Assembly (NCBI RefSeq): GCF_900102745.1
Contig: NZ_FMZF01000002.1
Location: 682,001-746,000, forward strand
Source: Geodermatophilus telluris
GTDB taxonomy: Bacteria; Actinomycetota; Actinomycetes; Mycobacteriales; Geodermatophilaceae
Direction of reading: 5' to 3'
Length of the DNA: 64,000 nucleotides
How positions within the stretch are numbered: position 1 is the first letter of the stretch; every line of letters begins with the position of its first letter. The notes under the pieces were generated by a model. It was given only the letters and a program-made list of their open reading frames with translations. It had not been told where the DNA came from and did no database searches. Position numbers and translations under genes: made by a program. This document shows positions 16,864 to 28,265 of the stretch, piece after piece.

Positions 16864-17093
16864 TGCGGGTCCCCCGGGCGTCTCGACGGGCGTGGCCGGC
16901 TCCGCGGCAGGGGTGCCGTGGAGCGCTCGCCGTCAGATCGACGCGGTGGGGGACCCGGAGGAGGGAGGGGGGAGTCGGTCTCACCCCAGGGGGTGAGGGA
17001 GGCCGCCCGGACGGGGGGGCCCGCGCGGAGGTCGGGTGTGCACCTCCCCCGGACGTGCGCGGGGCACGTCCGCGGGAGTGCGCGGGGGTGCGG

Positions 17094-17291
17094 TCAGCGG
17101 TCGGGCGGCCACCAGGCGCCGTGGCGGGGCACCAGCGCGATGCGGTGCTCCGCCCCGTCCTCGGTGGACACGACGAGCTCGACGGCGGTGACCGCCACCG
17201 AGTGCTCGTCGTCGAGGCGCAGCAGCCGCCCGGTCGCCAGCGGCACCGGTGGCAGGACGAGGGCGTCCTCGCCGGGCGGCTCGCTGCCCAT
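17094..17291 (-). CDS. Small hypothetical protein downstream of gltA
   Basis: 65 aa from ATG 17291, directly after the citrate synthase stop (11 bases). Predicted beta-rich, with RLLRLDDEHSVAVTAVELVV, EHRIALVPRHGAWWPP. No membrane segment or known domain. Probably co-transcribed with gltA. The 230 bases between it and the next gene upstream of 16863 show no other feature. Confidence 0.55.
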   Translation of the reverse strand: MGSEPPGEDALVLPPVPLATGRLLRLDDEHSVAVTAVELVVSTEDGAEHRIALVPRHGAWWPPDR

Positions 17292-17302
17292 GCCCGCCCG
17301 GG

Positions 17303-18619
<1,317 letters not shown>

Positions 18620-18673
18620 CGCACCGCGACGCTACTGGCGTCGGGCCCCGCCGACGACAGGTAGTCGTCCGCG

Positions 18674-18706
18674 GGGGTGGGCCCGGCACCCCGCCGGGCC
18701 CACCCC
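18674..18706 (-). terminator. Strong hairpin between fumC and gltA
   Basis: Perfect 14-base inverted repeat (GGGGTGGGCCCGGC and complement) with a 5-base loop, 7 bases after the fumC stop. It separates the fumC transcript from gltA. Confidence 0.7.
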
Positions 18707-18712
18707 GGGCCG

Positions 18713-20107
18713 TCAGGGGTGGGTCATGGACAGGACGTCGAGGGCCTCGTCGAGCTGCTGCTCGGTCAGCTTCCCCTGCTCCACGTAGCCGCGTTCCACG
18801 ACGACCTCGCGGATCGTCCTGCGCTCGGCCAGCGACTGCTTGGCGACCTTCGCCGCCTCCTCGTAGCCGATGTACTTGTTCAGCGGCGTGACGATCGACG
18901 GCGAGGACTCGGCGTAGGTGCGGCACTGCTCGACGTCGGCGACGATCCCGTCGACGCAGCGGTCGGCGAGCAGCCGGCTGACGTTGGCCAGCAGCCGGAT
19001 CGACTCCAGCACGTTGCGGGCCATCAGCGGCAGCGTCACGTTGAGCTCGAAGACGCCGGTGGTGCCGGCGTAGGTGACCGCCGCGTCGTTGCCGATCACC
19101 TGGGCGCCCACCTGGATGACCGCCTCGGGGATCACCGGGTTCACCTTGCCCGGCATGATCGAGCTGCCCGGCTGCAGGTCGGGCAGCTGGATCTCGCCGA
19201 GGCCGGTGCGCGGGCCCGAGCCCATCCACCGCAGGTCGTTGGCGATCTTCACCAGGCCCACGGCGATCGTCTTGAGCTGACCGCTGCCCTCGACCAGGGC
19301 GTCGCGGGAGCTCTGCGCCTCGAAGTGGTCGCGCGCCTCGGTGAGCGGGAGGTCGAGCTCGGCGGCGAGCTTCTCGATGATCGCGGCGGCGAACCCGGGC
19401 GGGGTGTTGATGCCGGTGCCGACGGCGGTGCCGCCCAGCGGCAGCTCGCCGATGCGCGGCAGCGAGGCGTGCAGCCGCTCCACGCCGTAGCGCACCGCTG
19501 CGGCGTAGCCGCCGAACTCCTGGCCGAGGGTGACCGGGGTGGCGTCCATCAGGTGGGTGCGGCCACTCTTGACGACCTCGCGGAACTCCTCGGCCTTGCG
19601 CGACAGCGCGGCCTCGAGGTGCTGCAGCGCCGGGACGAGGTCGCGCACGATCGCCCGGGTGGCGGCCACGTGGATGGCCGAGGGGAAGACGTCGTTGGAC
19701 GACTGCGAGGCGTTGACGTGGTCATTGGGGTGCACCGGCGTGCCCGTGGCCTCGGTGGCCAGGGTCGCGACGACCTCGTTGGTGTTCATGTTGCTCGACG
19801 TCCCCGAGCCGGTCTGGAAGACGTCGATGGGGAAGTGCTCGTCCCAGGTGCCGGAGGCGACGTCGGCGGCCGCGGCGGCGATCGCGTCGGCGACGCCGCG
19901 GTCGAGCACGCCGAGGTCGGCGTTGACCCGCGCGGCGGCGCCCTTGATGGCGGCCAGGGCGGCGATGAGCTCGCGCTCGATGGGCGTGCCGGAGATGGGG
20001 AAGTTCTCGACGGCGCGCTGGGTCTGCGCCCGCCACTTGGCCCAGGCGGGGACGCGGACCTCCCCCATGGAGTCGTGTTCGATGCGGTGGTCCTGCTCGG
20101 TGGCCAC
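18713..20107 (-). CDS. fumC: Fumarate hydratase class II
   Basis: Interconverts fumarate and malate. From GTG 20107 (GGGAG upstream) the protein is 464 aa, the standard class II length; the frame extends 19 residues further without similarity. The superfamily signature [11 protein letters not shown] is present, as are [25 protein letters not shown] and the substrate-site segment [20 protein letters not shown]. Acts in the cytosol in the TCA cycle, next to citrate synthase. Confidence 0.95.
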   Translation of the reverse strand: MATEQDHRIEHDSMGEVRVPAWAKWRAQTQRAVENFPISGTPIERELIAALAAIKGAAARVNADLGVLDRGVADAIAAAAADVASGTWDEHFPIDVFQTGSGTSSNMNTNEVVATLATEATGTPVHPNDHVNASQSSNDVFPSAIHVAATRAIVRDLVPALQHLEAALSRKAEEFREVVKSGRTHLMDATPVTLGQEFGGYAAAVRYGVERLHASLPRIGELPLGGTAVGTGINTPPGFAAAIIEKLAAELDLPLTEARDHFEAQSSRDALVEGSGQLKTIAVGLVKIANDLRWMGSGPRTGLGEIQLPDLQPGSSIMPGKVNPVIPEAVIQVGAQVIGNDAAVTYAGTTGVFELNVTLPLMARNVLESIRLLANVSRLLADRCVDGIVADVEQCRTYAESSPSIVTPLNKYIGYEEAAKVAKQSLAERRTIREVVVERGYVEQGKLTEQQLDEALDVLSMTHP

Positions 20108-20154
20108 GCTGGCTCCCGTGTGGTGTCGGTGGGATCGCTGCTGCACGCGTGACC

Positions 20155-20213
20155 CTAGAAGCACCCCGTCGTCCCTCCTGCCCGCAGGCCCGGAGCGGGA
20201 CCCGGGAGGGGGC
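20155..20213 (-). repeat. Dispersed hairpin repeat, degenerate copy 2
   Basis: Weak member of the hairpin repeat family upstream of fumC. The minus-strand tail ACGGGGTGCTTC matches the family tail with one change, and CTCCCGGG/GGAGGG arms remain partly complementary. The stems are less perfect than in other copies. Confidence 0.4.
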
Positions 20214-20263
20214 CGATCGGGGACCTACGGTTCCCCGGACGTCCCCAGCCCCGAGGAGGGCCC

Positions 20264-20833
20264 GTGTCCCACCCGCCGTCCGTCGACCCGTCCTGGGAGC
20301 CGCCGGCCTGGACCCCGCCGCCGGCACCCACCCCCGCGGGCGCGTGGACGCCGTGGGGGACCTGGGACCCCGCCGCCGGCCGCCCCGTCCCGCCCCCGCC
20401 GCTGCCCGCGCCGCCGGCGTCCCCCGGCCGGCCGGGGCGCACCGTGCTCGCCGCGACCGCCCTGGGTGCCGCCGGCCTGGTCACCGCCACCGTCCTCGGC
20501 GCGCTGGTGCTGAGCTCGGCCGCCGACGAGCTCGGCCGCGGGATCGGTGCGGGCGTGGCCGAGGCCGTGGGCGCCGGTGGCGTCTACGCCGACCCGTCCT
20601 GGACCGGCGGGGCGCTCGGCCCGGTCGAGCAGTCCGACCCGGTGGAGCCCGACGAGCTCGGCCCCGACCCGGTGCTCGACGCCTACGCGCAGAGCTGCTT
20701 CGACGGCGACCTGCAGGCCTGCGACGACCTGTTCTACGAGTCGCCGCCGCTGTCGGGCTACGAGGAGTACGGCTCGACCTGCGGGGGCCGGGTGCGGCAG
20801 TACGAGGTCCCCGCCTGCACCGACCTGGACTGA
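20264..20833 (+). CDS. Membrane-anchored protein with one Cys-rich CDDLF domain
   Basis: 189 aa. Pro-rich cytosolic start (about 1-62), a membrane segment near 66-90 (VLAATALGAAGLVTATVLGA), and an exported C-terminus. The end carries the motif C-F-D-G-D-L-Q-A-C-D-D-L-F-x-x-S ... YEEYGSTCGGR, probably disulphide-bonded. The neighbouring gene at 21018 has two copies of the same motif, so these are paralogs. Function unknown; a surface or envelope protein is likely. Confidence 0.75.
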   Translation: MSHPPSVDPSWEPPAWTPPPAPTPAGAWTPWGTWDPAAGRPVPPPPLPAPPASPGRPGRTVLAATALGAAGLVTATVLGALVLSSAADELGRGIGAGVAEAVGAGGVYADPSWTGGALGPVEQSDPVEPDELGPDPVLDAYAQSCFDGDLQACDDLFYESPPLSGYEEYGSTCGGRVRQYEVPACTDLD

Positions 20834-21017
20834 GCGCCGCTGCCAGTCGTCCGCCAGCGACCCGCAAGCGCGTCCGGCCAGGCTGTCCGTGACCCCAGGT
20901 GCCGCCGGGGACCGTGGGACGGGGCGCCGCCGTCCCGTGACCGCGTTCCGCTCCCGGCCCACCCGGGGCCGACCGAGACTGTCGGGCGCACCCGACCCGA
21001 AGCGAGGAGTCCCCACC

Positions 21018-22148
21018 ATGTCCCAGCCTCCCCACCCTCCGCCGGGCGGCACCGACCCCGGGGCGCCGCAGCCGGGGCAGCAGGGCTGGGGCGCGTCCGA
21101 CGACCCGACCGCGCAGGCCGGTCACCCGGCGCCCCCCACGTCGCAGTTCCCGTCGGGGCAGTACGGCCAGCAGGGGCAGTACGGGCAGCCCGGCCAGTAC
21201 GGCGAGCGTGACCGGACCACCCCCCTCGGCCCGCCGGGCCAGGACCCGCACCAGGCCCCGTACGGCCAGCAGTACGGCGAGCAGTACGGCCAGCAGCCCC
21301 CCGGCGGGTACGACCCGAACCAGGCGCAGTACGGCCAGCAGTACGGGCAGCAGCCCTACGGCCAGCAGCCCTACGGCGCGTACGACCCGAACCAGGCCCA
21401 GTACGGCCAGCAGTACGGGCAGCAGTACGGGCAGCAGTACGGCCAGCAGCCCTACGGCCAGCCGCAGCGGCCGGCGAGCAGGCGGAACCTGGTCGTCGCG
21501 CTGACCGTCGGTGGGGTGCTGCTGCTCGCGGGGCTCGCCGTCGGGCTGTTCTTCCTGCTCCGCGGGGACGACGGCGGCACCACGGTCGCCGACCCGACCG
21601 GCACGAGCACGAGCACGAGCTCGTCGTCCGCGGGCTCGTCGTCCCCGAGCTCCTCCGTGGGCTCGTCGTCGCCCGCGGGCGCGTGCGAGGAGCCGTCGGG
21701 GAGCGGAACGGCGGGCGTGCCCGACCCGGCGTCGCCCTGCTCGATCACCGAGCCCGACCCCGACGGGGAGTTCCTCCCGCTGGCCGAGCAGTGCGCGGCC
21801 GAGGACTGGACGGCGTGCGACGACCTCTTCTTCGCCACCTCGATCGGGTCGGACTGGGAGGAGTACGGCTCCACCTGCGGCGGTCGCAACGACCCGCAGG
21901 GCGGCGGCTGCGAGGAGCTCTACGCCGGTGGCGGCGTCCCGCCGGCCACGATCCCGCCCACCGGGCTCGGCTCGGACCCTGCGCTGAACGCCCAGGCGCA
22001 GAGCTGCTACGACGGCGACATGGCCGCGTGCGACGACCTGTTCTTCGCCTCCGACGCCGACTCGGCCTACGAGCGCTACGCCGACACCTGCGCCGGCCGG
22101 CAGCCGGAGGGCACCGGCGAGCTGTGCACGGTCAGCTTCCCGGAGTGA
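21018..22148 (+). CDS. Membrane protein with QYGQ repeats and two CDDLF Cys domains
   Basis: 376 aa from ATG 21018. Residues about 45-150 are low-complexity repeats of QYGQQ, QPYG and YDPNQA (the DNA at 21160-21460 is correspondingly repetitive). A membrane segment follows near 158-180 (LVVALTVGGVLLLAGLAVGL, FFLL), then a Ser/Thr linker. Two extracellular modules come last (C-x-x-x-D-W-T-A-C-D-D-L-F-F ... YGSTCGGR, and C-Y-D-G-D-M-A-A-C-D-D-L-F-F ... YADTCAGR). It is a paralog of the upstream gene, from which 184 bases separate it. Confidence 0.8.
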   Translation: MSQPPHPPPGGTDPGAPQPGQQGWGASDDPTAQAGHPAPPTSQFPSGQYGQQGQYGQPGQYGERDRTTPLGPPGQDPHQAPYGQQYGEQYGQQPPGGYDPNQAQYGQQYGQQPYGQQPYGAYDPNQAQYGQQYGQQYGQQYGQQPYGQPQRPASRRNLVVALTVGGVLLLAGLAVGLFFLLRGDDGGTTVADPTGTSTSTSSSSAGSSSPSSSVGSSSPAGACEEPSGSGTAGVPDPASPCSITEPDPDGEFLPLAEQCAAEDWTACDDLFFATSIGSDWEEYGSTCGGRNDPQGGGCEELYAGGGVPPATIPPTGLGSDPALNAQAQSCYDGDMAACDDLFFASDADSAYERYADTCAGRQPEGTGELCTVSFPE

Positions 22149-22180
22149 CGGTGCACTGACCGGCGGAGGCCGGCGCACGG

Positions 22181-22212
22181 CGGGCCCGGCCCCCCTCGGG
22201 GTGCCGGGCCCG
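22181..22212. terminator. Bidirectional hairpin between convergent genes
   Basis: Arms CGGGCCCGGC/GCCGGGCCCG with a loop that can extend the stem by CCCC/GGGG. Located between the plus-strand gene ending at 22148 and glpX ending at 22225, so it can serve both. Confidence 0.7.
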
Positions 22213-22224
22213 CTGCATCGGGGG

Positions 22225-23289
22225 TCAGTCCTCGGTGTCGTGCCGGTCGAAGGGCACCGCGGAGTAGGCGCGCAGCTTCTCCAGCGCGTGCAGGCTGTCG
22301 ATCGAGCGGATCGTGCCCGACCGCGACCGCATGACCAGCGACTGCGTCGTGCAGCCGCCGGCGCGGTACTGCACGCCGCGCAGCAGCTCGCCGTCGGTGA
22401 TGCCGGTGGCCACGAAGAAGACGTCGCCGCGCACGAGGTCGTCGATCTGCAGCACCCGGTCGAGGTCGTGGCCGGCGTCGAGGGCCTTCTGCCGTTCCTC
22501 GTCGTCCTTGGGCCACAGCCGGCCCTGCAGCGCGCCGCCCATGCACTTGAGCGCGCAGGCGGCGATGATCCCCTCCGGGGTGCCGCCGATGCCCATGAGC
22601 AGGTCGACGCCGGTGCCCTCGCGGGCGGCGGCGATCGCGCCGGCGACGTCGCCGTCGGTGATGAACTTGATCCGCGCGCCGGCCTCGCGGACCTCGTGCA
22701 CCAGCTGCTCGTGCCGCGGCCGGTCGAGGATGCACACGGTGACGTCGGCGACCGAGCCGCGCTTGGCCTTCGCGACCCGGCGGATGTTCTCCGCCACCGG
22801 GGCGGTGATGTCGACGACGTCGGCGGCGGCCGGTCCGGTGGCGATCTTCTCCATGTAGAAGACCGCCGACGGGTCGTACATGGCACCCCGGTCGGCGACG
22901 GCCATGACCGCGATGGCGTTCGGCATGCCCTTGGCCATCAGCGTGGTGCCGTCGATGGGGTCGACGGCGACGTCGCACTCGGGGCCGTACCCGTCACCGA
23001 CCTGCTCACCGTTGTAGAGCATCGGCGCCTGGTCCTTCTCACCCTCGCCGATGACGACGACGCCCCGCATGCTCACCGTGCCGATGAGCGCGCGCATCGC
23101 GTCGACCGCCGCGCCGTCGCCGCCGTTCTTGTCGCCCCGCCCCACCCAGCGGCCCGCGGCCATCGCGGCGGCCTCGGTGACCCGGACCAGCTCGAGGGCG
23201 AGGTTGCGGTCGGGCGCCGGACGGTCGGTGCGGAAGGTGCTCACCCGCTGAGCCGGGGGTACGGGGCCGTCGGGGACGGGAAGGATCAC
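22225..23289 (-). CDS. glpX: Fructose-1,6-bisphosphatase class II
   Basis: Gluconeogenic phosphatase, 354 aa from GTG 23289 with GGAGG 6 bases before it (the longer frame has no support). GlpX motifs: [35 protein letters not shown] with metal ligands, [17 protein letters not shown] (the lithium-sensitive phosphatase D-P-I-D-G-T motif), and [20 protein letters not shown]. Class II is the main FBPase type in actinobacteria. The leader lies just before a hairpin repeat at 23303. Confidence 0.95.
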   Translation of the reverse strand: MILPVPDGPVPPAQRVSTFRTDRPAPDRNLALELVRVTEAAAMAAGRWVGRGDKNGGDGAAVDAMRALIGTVSMRGVVVIGEGEKDQAPMLYNGEQVGDGYGPECDVAVDPIDGTTLMAKGMPNAIAVMAVADRGAMYDPSAVFYMEKIATGPAAADVVDITAPVAENIRRVAKAKRGSVADVTVCILDRPRHEQLVHEVREAGARIKFITDGDVAGAIAAAREGTGVDLLMGIGGTPEGIIAACALKCMGGALQGRLWPKDDEERQKALDAGHDLDRVLQIDDLVRGDVFFVATGITDGELLRGVQYRAGGCTTQSLVMRSRSGTIRSIDSLHALEKLRAYSAVPFDRHDTED

Positions 23290-23302
23290 GGGGACCTCCA
23301 GA

Positions 23303-23358
23303 GGAAGGACCCCGTCCTCCCCACCCTCGCCTGCTCGGAGGGTGCGCTGGACGGGGCC
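23303..23358 (-). repeat. Dispersed hairpin repeat, copy 3
   Basis: Minus orientation: GGCCCCGTCC / GGACGGGGTCC outer stem, CACCCTC/GAGGGTG inner stem, loop CGAGCAGGC, tail GGTCCTTCC. It sits in the short divergent gap between glpX and the DUF4245 gene, 14 bases upstream of glpX. Confidence 0.7.
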
Positions 23359-23407
23359 GCGGTCGTGGGGCGGCGGGGTGGGTCGGCGGTGCTGCGATCC
23401 TAGGGGA

Positions 23408-24040
23408 ATGAGCACTCCCGGCCCGTCGGGCGAGCAGGCCGCCCAGCAGGGCACAGCACCGCCGACCGACGAGCAGCCGCCCCCGCCGCCGTCCGCGGTG
23501 GAGCGGGCCAACCGGATGAGCGCGGCCAACATGATCCGGTCGCTGCTGCCGCTGGTGGTCGTCTCCCTGCTCGCCGTCGGCTGGATCGCCTTCCGGCAGG
23601 GCGACCCCGACCCGGTGCGCCCGATCGACCCCACCAGCACCGTCCAGCTGGCCGCGGCCCGCGCCGGCTACGCCGTCCAGGTGCCCTCCGAGCTGCCCGA
23701 CGGCTACCGGCCCACCAGCGCGCGCACCGACGCCGGGGACGCCGTCGACGGGGCGCCGGTGACCCTGCAGATCGGCTACGTGACGCCGTCGACGGAGTAC
23801 GCGGGCTACGTGACCAGCGACGACCCGGGCGCCGACCCGCTCACCGACGTGCTCGACGGCGCCGAGCAGGAGGGCACCGTGCAGGTGGCGGGGGAGGAGT
23901 GGACCCGCTCGACCACCGGCCGCGGCGAGACCGCGCTCTCCCGCGAGGAGGACGGCGTGACGCTGCTGGTGACCGGCTCGGCGCCCGACGCGGAGCTGGA
24001 GACGGTGGCCGCCGCGATCGCGCCGGTGGCGGCGCGCTGA
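23408..24040 (+). CDS. DUF4245 membrane protein
   Basis: 210 aa from ATG 23408. Pro-rich cytosolic start, one membrane segment near 46-64 ([17 protein letters not shown]), then a beta-rich exported domain with [19 protein letters not shown] and TLQIGYVTP, matching the actinobacterial DUF4245 pattern. The gene commonly neighbours glpX and xseA/B in actinobacteria, as here. Function unknown. Confidence 0.85.
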   Translation: MSTPGPSGEQAAQQGTAPPTDEQPPPPPSAVERANRMSAANMIRSLLPLVVVSLLAVGWIAFRQGDPDPVRPIDPTSTVQLAAARAGYAVQVPSELPDGYRPTSARTDAGDAVDGAPVTLQIGYVTPSTEYAGYVTSDDPGADPLTDVLDGAEQEGTVQVAGEEWTRSTTGRGETALSREEDGVTLLVTGSAPDAELETVAAAIAPVAAR

Positions 24041-24047
24041 GCCCGGC

Positions 24048-24266
24048 TCAGTCCGGCTGGTCGCCCGGGGTGGCCGCGGCCAGCCGCTCGCGCGCCCGGT
24101 CCAGCCAGTGCTGGCACAGCCGGGCCAGCTCCTCGCCGCGCTCCCACAGGGCGAGGGACTCCTCCAGCGTCAGCCCGCCGGCCTCGAGCCGGCGGACCAC
24201 CTCGGCCAGCTCCTCGCGGGCCTGCTCGTAGGTCTGGGTCGGCTGCTCGGGGGTCGGTGCGCTCAC
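24048..24266 (-). CDS. xseB: Exodeoxyribonuclease VII small subunit
   Basis: 72-aa helical subunit with the family pattern [40 protein letters not shown]. Forms the ExoVII nuclease with XseA. The ATG overlaps the xseA stop by 4 bases. Convergent with the DUF4245 gene 7 bases away. Confidence 0.94.
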   Translation of the reverse strand: MSAPTPEQPTQTYEQAREELAEVVRRLEAGGLTLEESLALWERGEELARLCQHWLDRARERLAAATPGDQPD

Positions 24267-25483
24267 GACCGCCCATCCTGCCGGTCGACCCGGACGGGCA
24301 GCCGCCCACCGGCCACCCGCACCGCGAGCCGCTCGTCGTCGCCGACCTCGGCCGGGTCGCGGACCAGCGCGCCGTCGGCCCGCTGCACCAGCGCGTAGCC
24401 CCGCTCGAGCGTGGCCTGCGGCGAGAGCGCCGCGACGCGGGCGCGGGCGTGCTCCAGGTCGCGCTCGGCGGTCTCGACGCGGTGGGTGAGCGTGCGCCGG
24501 GCGCGGTCGCGCAGGGCGGAGACGTCGTCGGCGCGGCCGTGCAGCAGCCGCTCGGGGGCGGCCAGCGCCGGCCGGCTGCGCACCCCCTCCAGCCAGCGCA
24601 CCTGCTGCTCGAGCCGCAGCGCGAGCAGGTGCCGGGCGCGGGCGCGCAGCCCGTCGACCAGCCGCCGCTGCTCACCGATCTCGGGCACCACCCGGTGCGC
24701 GGCGTCGGTGGGGGTGGCCGCCCGGACGTCGGCCACGTGGTCGACCAGGGTGGTGTCGGTCTCGTGCCCGACGGCGGTGACCACCGGGGTGCGGCAGGCG
24801 GCGATCGCGCGGACCAGGCCCTCGTCGGAGAAGGGCAGCAGGTCCTCGACCGAGCCGCCGCCGCGGGCGAGGACGATGACCTCGACCTCCGGGTCGCGGT
24901 CGAGCCGCTGCAGGCCGTCGATGACCGACGCGGCGGCGTTCACGCCCTGCACCAGGCTGTGGTGGACGGCGAAGCGCACCGCGGGCCAGCGCCGCCGGGC
25001 GGTGACCAGCACGTCGCGCTCGGCGGCGGAGTCCTTCCCGGTGACCAGCCCGACGACGGCCGGCGCGAAGGGCAGCGGCCGCTTGCGGGCGGCGTCGAAG
25101 AGGCCCTCGGCGGCCAGCAGCCGGCGGATGCGCTCGATGCGGGCCAGCAGCTCACCGAGGCCGACGGCGCGGATCTCGGTGGCGCGCAGCGAGAACGACC
25201 CGCGGGCGATGTAGTAGTCGGGCCGGGCGCGGACGATGACGCGCGCGCCCTCGGTGAGCTCCAGGCCGGGGCGGTCGGCGACGTCGCGGGCGCAGGTGAC
25301 CGGCACCGAGAGGTCGGCGGCCGGGTCGCGCAGGGTGAGGAACACCGTCGCCGCCCCGCGGCGGGACAGCTGGGCGACCTGGCCCTCGACCCACACCTCG
25401 CCCAGCCGGCCGATCCACTCGGCGACCTTGCGGGCCACCGTGCGCACCGGCCACGGCGCCTCGGGGGAGGAGGGCGCGGTCAT
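24263..25483 (-). CDS. xseA: Exodeoxyribonuclease VII large subunit
   Basis: Degrades single-stranded DNA to oligonucleotides in the cytosol. 406 aa. N-terminal OB-fold ([20 protein letters not shown]), central catalytic domain ([68 protein letters not shown]) and a C-terminal coiled coil. It is at the compact end of the family. Coupled to xseB. Confidence 0.95.
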   Translation of the reverse strand: MTAPSSPEAPWPVRTVARKVAEWIGRLGEVWVEGQVAQLSRRGAATVFLTLRDPAADLSVPVTCARDVADRPGLELTEGARVIVRARPDYYIARGSFSLRATEIRAVGLGELLARIERIRRLLAAEGLFDAARKRPLPFAPAVVGLVTGKDSAAERDVLVTARRRWPAVRFAVHHSLVQGVNAAASVIDGLQRLDRDPEVEVIVLARGGGSVEDLLPFSDEGLVRAIAACRTPVVTAVGHETDTTLVDHVADVRAATPTDAAHRVVPEIGEQRRLVDGLRARARHLLALRLEQQVRWLEGVRSRPALAAPERLLHGRADDVSALRDRARRTLTHRVETAERDLEHARARVAALSPQATLERGYALVQRADGALVRDPAEVGDDERLAVRVAGGRLPVRVDRQDGRS

Positions 25484-25488
25484 GCACC

Positions 25489-25531
25489 CGAGGGTGCCAG
25501 GCGGGACCGACCGTCCCGCCCGGCACCCTCG
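25489..25531 (-). terminator. Long hairpin after the lipid-droplet protein gene
   Basis: Inverted repeat of 18 paired bases with one mismatch: CGAGGGTGCC ... GGCACCCTCG outside and GGCGGGAC/GTCCCGCC inside, loop CGACC. It lies 10 bases past the stop of the minus gene ending at 25541 and just upstream of xseA. Confidence 0.75.
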
Positions 25532-25540
25532 CCGGGGTCG

Positions 25541-27079
25541 CTAGCCGCGGGGCTGCAGGGGGCTGGCGTCGACGGCCTGCTGCTCGAGCTTCTCCAGCCG
25601 GTTGCGCAGCATGGTGACGAACTGCGGCCGGTTGCTGCCGGCCTCCTCGTAGGCGAGCAGGTCCTGCACCGTGGCGAGCTGGTACCCGCGCAGCCGGCCG
25701 CGCAGCTGGGCGATGCTGAAGCTGTCGTAGCCCTCGATCGGGGCCGCGGCCTGCTCGGCGCCGCTCGCCGTGTCGTCGGAGGACGTGTCGGGCTGCTCGT
25801 CGACCGCGCCCACCGCGGCCACGGGCGTGCCGCCCTCGTCGGTGGCGGTCGCGGCGGCGGAGTCGGTGCCGGTGCCGGTGCCGGTGTCGGGCTCCTCGGC
25901 CGGGCCGGCCTCGGCGCCCACCTCCTCGTCGACGCGGGCGTGCTCCTCGGTGACGACGTCGCTGCCCGCGCCGGTGGCGGTCCCGGTCCCGGCCGCCGCC
26001 TCGTCGCCCTCCGGGGCGACGACGCCCTCGTGGGTGACGGTGCCCTCGACGGTGGCGACCTCGCCGTCGGGCGTGACGACGTCGACCTCGGACGGCGCCT
26101 CACCGCCCGCGTCGGGCTGCGCGTCCCCGGCCAGCACGCCGGCGTCGCCGGTCGCCCCGTCGCCGGCCGCCTCGCCGGTGGTCGCCTCGTCCGTCGTCGC
26201 CTCGTCGGCCAGGCCGATGTCGGTGTCGGGCACGCCGGAGTCGGCGGCGTCGGGCAGAACGGTGTCGTCGCTGCCCACGTCGGGGGCGCCGGCCAGCTCA
26301 CCGACCGGGGAGCCTCCGGGGTCGCTGGCGGCGGGCGCGTCGTCGGGGGTGGTGGTGTCGGTAGCGGCGCCGGACTCCGGGCCGGTGCCCTCCGCCTCGA
26401 GCAGCGCCGACTCCAGCGCGTCCTCGGCGGTGAGCGTGGAGTCGGCCGCGTCGAGGGCGGCCCCGGCCTCCTCGGCGCCCTGCACCTGGTCGGTGATGCC
26501 CTCCAGGGCGGCCACGACCTCGGCCGGCGCCGGGTCCGGCGGCAGCCCGGCGGTCTCGTCGTCGACCAGGCCGGCCGCGTCGGTGTCGACGTCGACCTCC
26601 ATGACGTCGACCTGGGTGAGCCCCACCCGCGCGTCGGTCTCGTCGAGGGCGGAGGCGGTGTCCTCCACGGCGGCGACGACCGCGTCGGCGGCCGGGTCGT
26701 CGGGGAGGGCCGCGACCTCCTCGTCGGTGATGGTGCCGGCGGTGGTGTCGACGTCGGGTGCGCGGTCGAAGGCGGAGTCGCGCCGGACGTCGATCGGCTG
26801 GGCCACCAGCGGGCCGCCGTCCGCGGACCGGTCCTCGTCGTCGTCGTCGAAGGTGGCCAGCCCCGGCTCGCTCTCGCCCCGGATTCCGGTGAGCACCTCG
26901 TCGCCGCGGGCCACCAGGCCCGACCACTGCTGCTGCAGCTTCATCGCGGCCTGCAGGGCGATGCCGATGAGGCGCACCGGCAGTCCCGGCAGGGTCCGGG
27001 GGAGGCTGCGGACGTCGTCGAGGACGGTGGCGGCCAGACCGACACTCGCCCGGATCGGCTCGGGGATCTCACGGGACAT
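25541..27079 (-). CDS. Lipid-droplet-associated-type protein with long acidic tail
   Basis: 512 aa from ATG 27079; the open frame runs on upstream but without similarity. The first 75 residues ([55 protein letters not shown]) match the actinobacterial lipid-droplet-associated protein family, an amphipathic surface-binding region. Residues about 80-440 are very acidic and Ala/Asp/Glu/Thr-rich. The last 60 residues form a compact helical domain ([40 protein letters not shown]) often seen at the C-terminus of such proteins. The acidic part is far longer than the core family needs. Confidence 0.75.
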   Translation of the reverse strand: MSREIPEPIRASVGLAATVLDDVRSLPRTLPGLPVRLIGIALQAAMKLQQQWSGLVARGDEVLTGIRGESEPGLATFDDDDEDRSADGGPLVAQPIDVRRDSAFDRAPDVDTTAGTITDEEVAALPDDPAADAVVAAVEDTASALDETDARVGLTQVDVMEVDVDTDAAGLVDDETAGLPPDPAPAEVVAALEGITDQVQGAEEAGAALDAADSTLTAEDALESALLEAEGTGPESGAATDTTTPDDAPAASDPGGSPVGELAGAPDVGSDDTVLPDAADSGVPDTDIGLADEATTDEATTGEAAGDGATGDAGVLAGDAQPDAGGEAPSEVDVVTPDGEVATVEGTVTHEGVVAPEGDEAAAGTGTATGAGSDVVTEEHARVDEEVGAEAGPAEEPDTGTGTGTDSAAATATDEGGTPVAAVGAVDEQPDTSSDDTASGAEQAAAPIEGYDSFSIAQLRGRLRGYQLATVQDLLAYEEAGSNRPQFVTMLRNRLEKLEQQAVDASPLQPRG

Positions 27080-27176
27080 GGCCCCAGCCTGCCCCAGTGC
27101 CCGCGGAACGGCATCGTGTGCCCCGCCCCGGCCACCCGGTCGAGCAGGCCGCACGGTGTGACGTTGGCGACGTTCC

Positions 27177-27243
27177 GGGACGGCCTCCCTGCAGGGGCCC
27201 GCCGCGAGCCGGCGAGTGGCGGGGAGCAGGGAGGTCCTTTCTC
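27177..27243 (+). repeat. Dispersed hairpin repeat, copy 4, directly upstream of ispH
   Basis: ACGGCCTCCCTGC ... GCAGGGAGGTCC outer stem, CCCGCC/GGCGGG inner stem, loop GCGAGCCGGCGAGT, tail GGTCCTTTCTCT. It ends 5 bases before the first possible ispH start, and its GGGAGG is the nearest ribosome-site-like motif. Confidence 0.8.
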
Positions 27244-27256
27244 TACCATGGGGGCC

Positions 27257-28207
27257 ATGGCTGATCAGCGCGGACGCGTCCTGCTGGCCGATCCCCGGGG
27301 CTACTGCGCCGGCGTCGACCGGGCGGTGATCGCCGTCGAGCGGGCGCTGGAGATCCACGGCGCGCCGGTCTACGTCCGCAAGCAGATCGTCCACAACAAG
27401 CACGTCGTGGCCACCCTCGAGCGGCGCGGCGCGGTCTTCGTCGACGAGACCGACGAGGTGCCCGAGGGGTCGGTCGTCGTCTTCAGCGCCCACGGCGTCT
27501 CGCCGGCGGTGCACCAGGAGGCCGCGGCCCGGCAGCTGCGGACCATCGACGCCACCTGCCCGCTGGTCACCAAGGTGCACCAGGAGGCCAAGCGGTTCGC
27601 CCGCGACGACTACGACATCCTGCTCATCGGCCACCGTGGCCACGAGGAGGTCGAGGGCACCTCCGGTGAGGCGCCGTCGCACATCCAGCTCGTCGACGGT
27701 CCCGAGGACGTCGCGGCCGTGCAGGTGCGCGACCCCGAGAAGGTCGTCTGGCTGTCGCAGACGACGCTGTCGGTCGACGAGACGCTGGCGACGGTCGACC
27801 AGCTGCGCACCCGCTTCCCCGGCCTGCAGTCCCCGCCCAGCGACGACATCTGCTACGCCACCCAGAACCGCCAGCAGGCGGTCAAGCAGATGGCCGCCGA
27901 GTGCGACCTGGTGGTCGTCGTCGGCTCGACCAACTCGTCGAACTCGGTGCGGCTGGTGGAGGTCGCGCTGGAGGCCGGCGCCCGGGCCGCGCACCTGGTC
28001 GACTACGCCGCGGAGATCGACGAGGCCTGGCTCGAGGGCGTGGGCACCGTCGGCGTGACCAGCGGTGCCTCGGTGCCCGAGGTGCTGGTCAGCGAGGTGC
28101 TCGACTGGCTGGCCGCGCGCGGCTACCCCGACGTCGGGACGGTCAAGGCCGCCGAGGAGCGGCTGGTCTTCGCGCTGCCCCACGAGCTGCGGCCCAAGCG
28201 CGGCTGA
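27257..28207 (+). CDS. ispH: 4-hydroxy-3-methylbut-2-enyl diphosphate reductase
   Basis: Last enzyme of the MEP isoprenoid pathway, an iron-sulphur protein making IPP and DMAPP. 316 aa from ATG 27257 (ATG 27248 gives three more residues). The three cluster cysteines are in [21 protein letters not shown] and [10 protein letters not shown]. The conserved [16 protein letters not shown] and GSTNSSNS substrate loops are intact. The upstream region carries a hairpin repeat. Followed by a strong terminator. Confidence 0.95.
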   Translation: MADQRGRVLLADPRGYCAGVDRAVIAVERALEIHGAPVYVRKQIVHNKHVVATLERRGAVFVDETDEVPEGSVVVFSAHGVSPAVHQEAAARQLRTIDATCPLVTKVHQEAKRFARDDYDILLIGHRGHEEVEGTSGEAPSHIQLVDGPEDVAAVQVRDPEKVVWLSQTTLSVDETLATVDQLRTRFPGLQSPPSDDICYATQNRQQAVKQMAAECDLVVVVGSTNSSNSVRLVEVALEAGARAAHLVDYAAEIDEAWLEGVGTVGVTSGASVPEVLVSEVLDWLAARGYPDVGTVKAAEERLVFALPHELRPKRG

Positions 28208-28223
28208 CCCGCCCGGAACGCAG

Positions 28224-28257
28224 CAGGGCCCCCCTCCCGACCGGGAGGGGGGCCCTG
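28224..28257 (+). terminator. Terminator of ispH
   Basis: Perfect 15-base stem (CAGGGCCCCCCTCCC and complement) with loop GACC, 16 bases after the ispH stop. Confidence 0.8.
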
Positions 28258-28265
28258 GTACGTGC

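Noticed and set aside
21160-21460. Repeats in DNA resembling a CRISPR-like array
   Set aside because: They are in-frame codon repeats for QYGQ/QPYG inside a membrane protein gene, of irregular unit length and without spacers.
24257-27256. Very long open upstream extension of ispH (about 1000 codons)
   Set aside because: It is antisense to xseA and the lipid-droplet gene. IspH similarity begins only at 27257.
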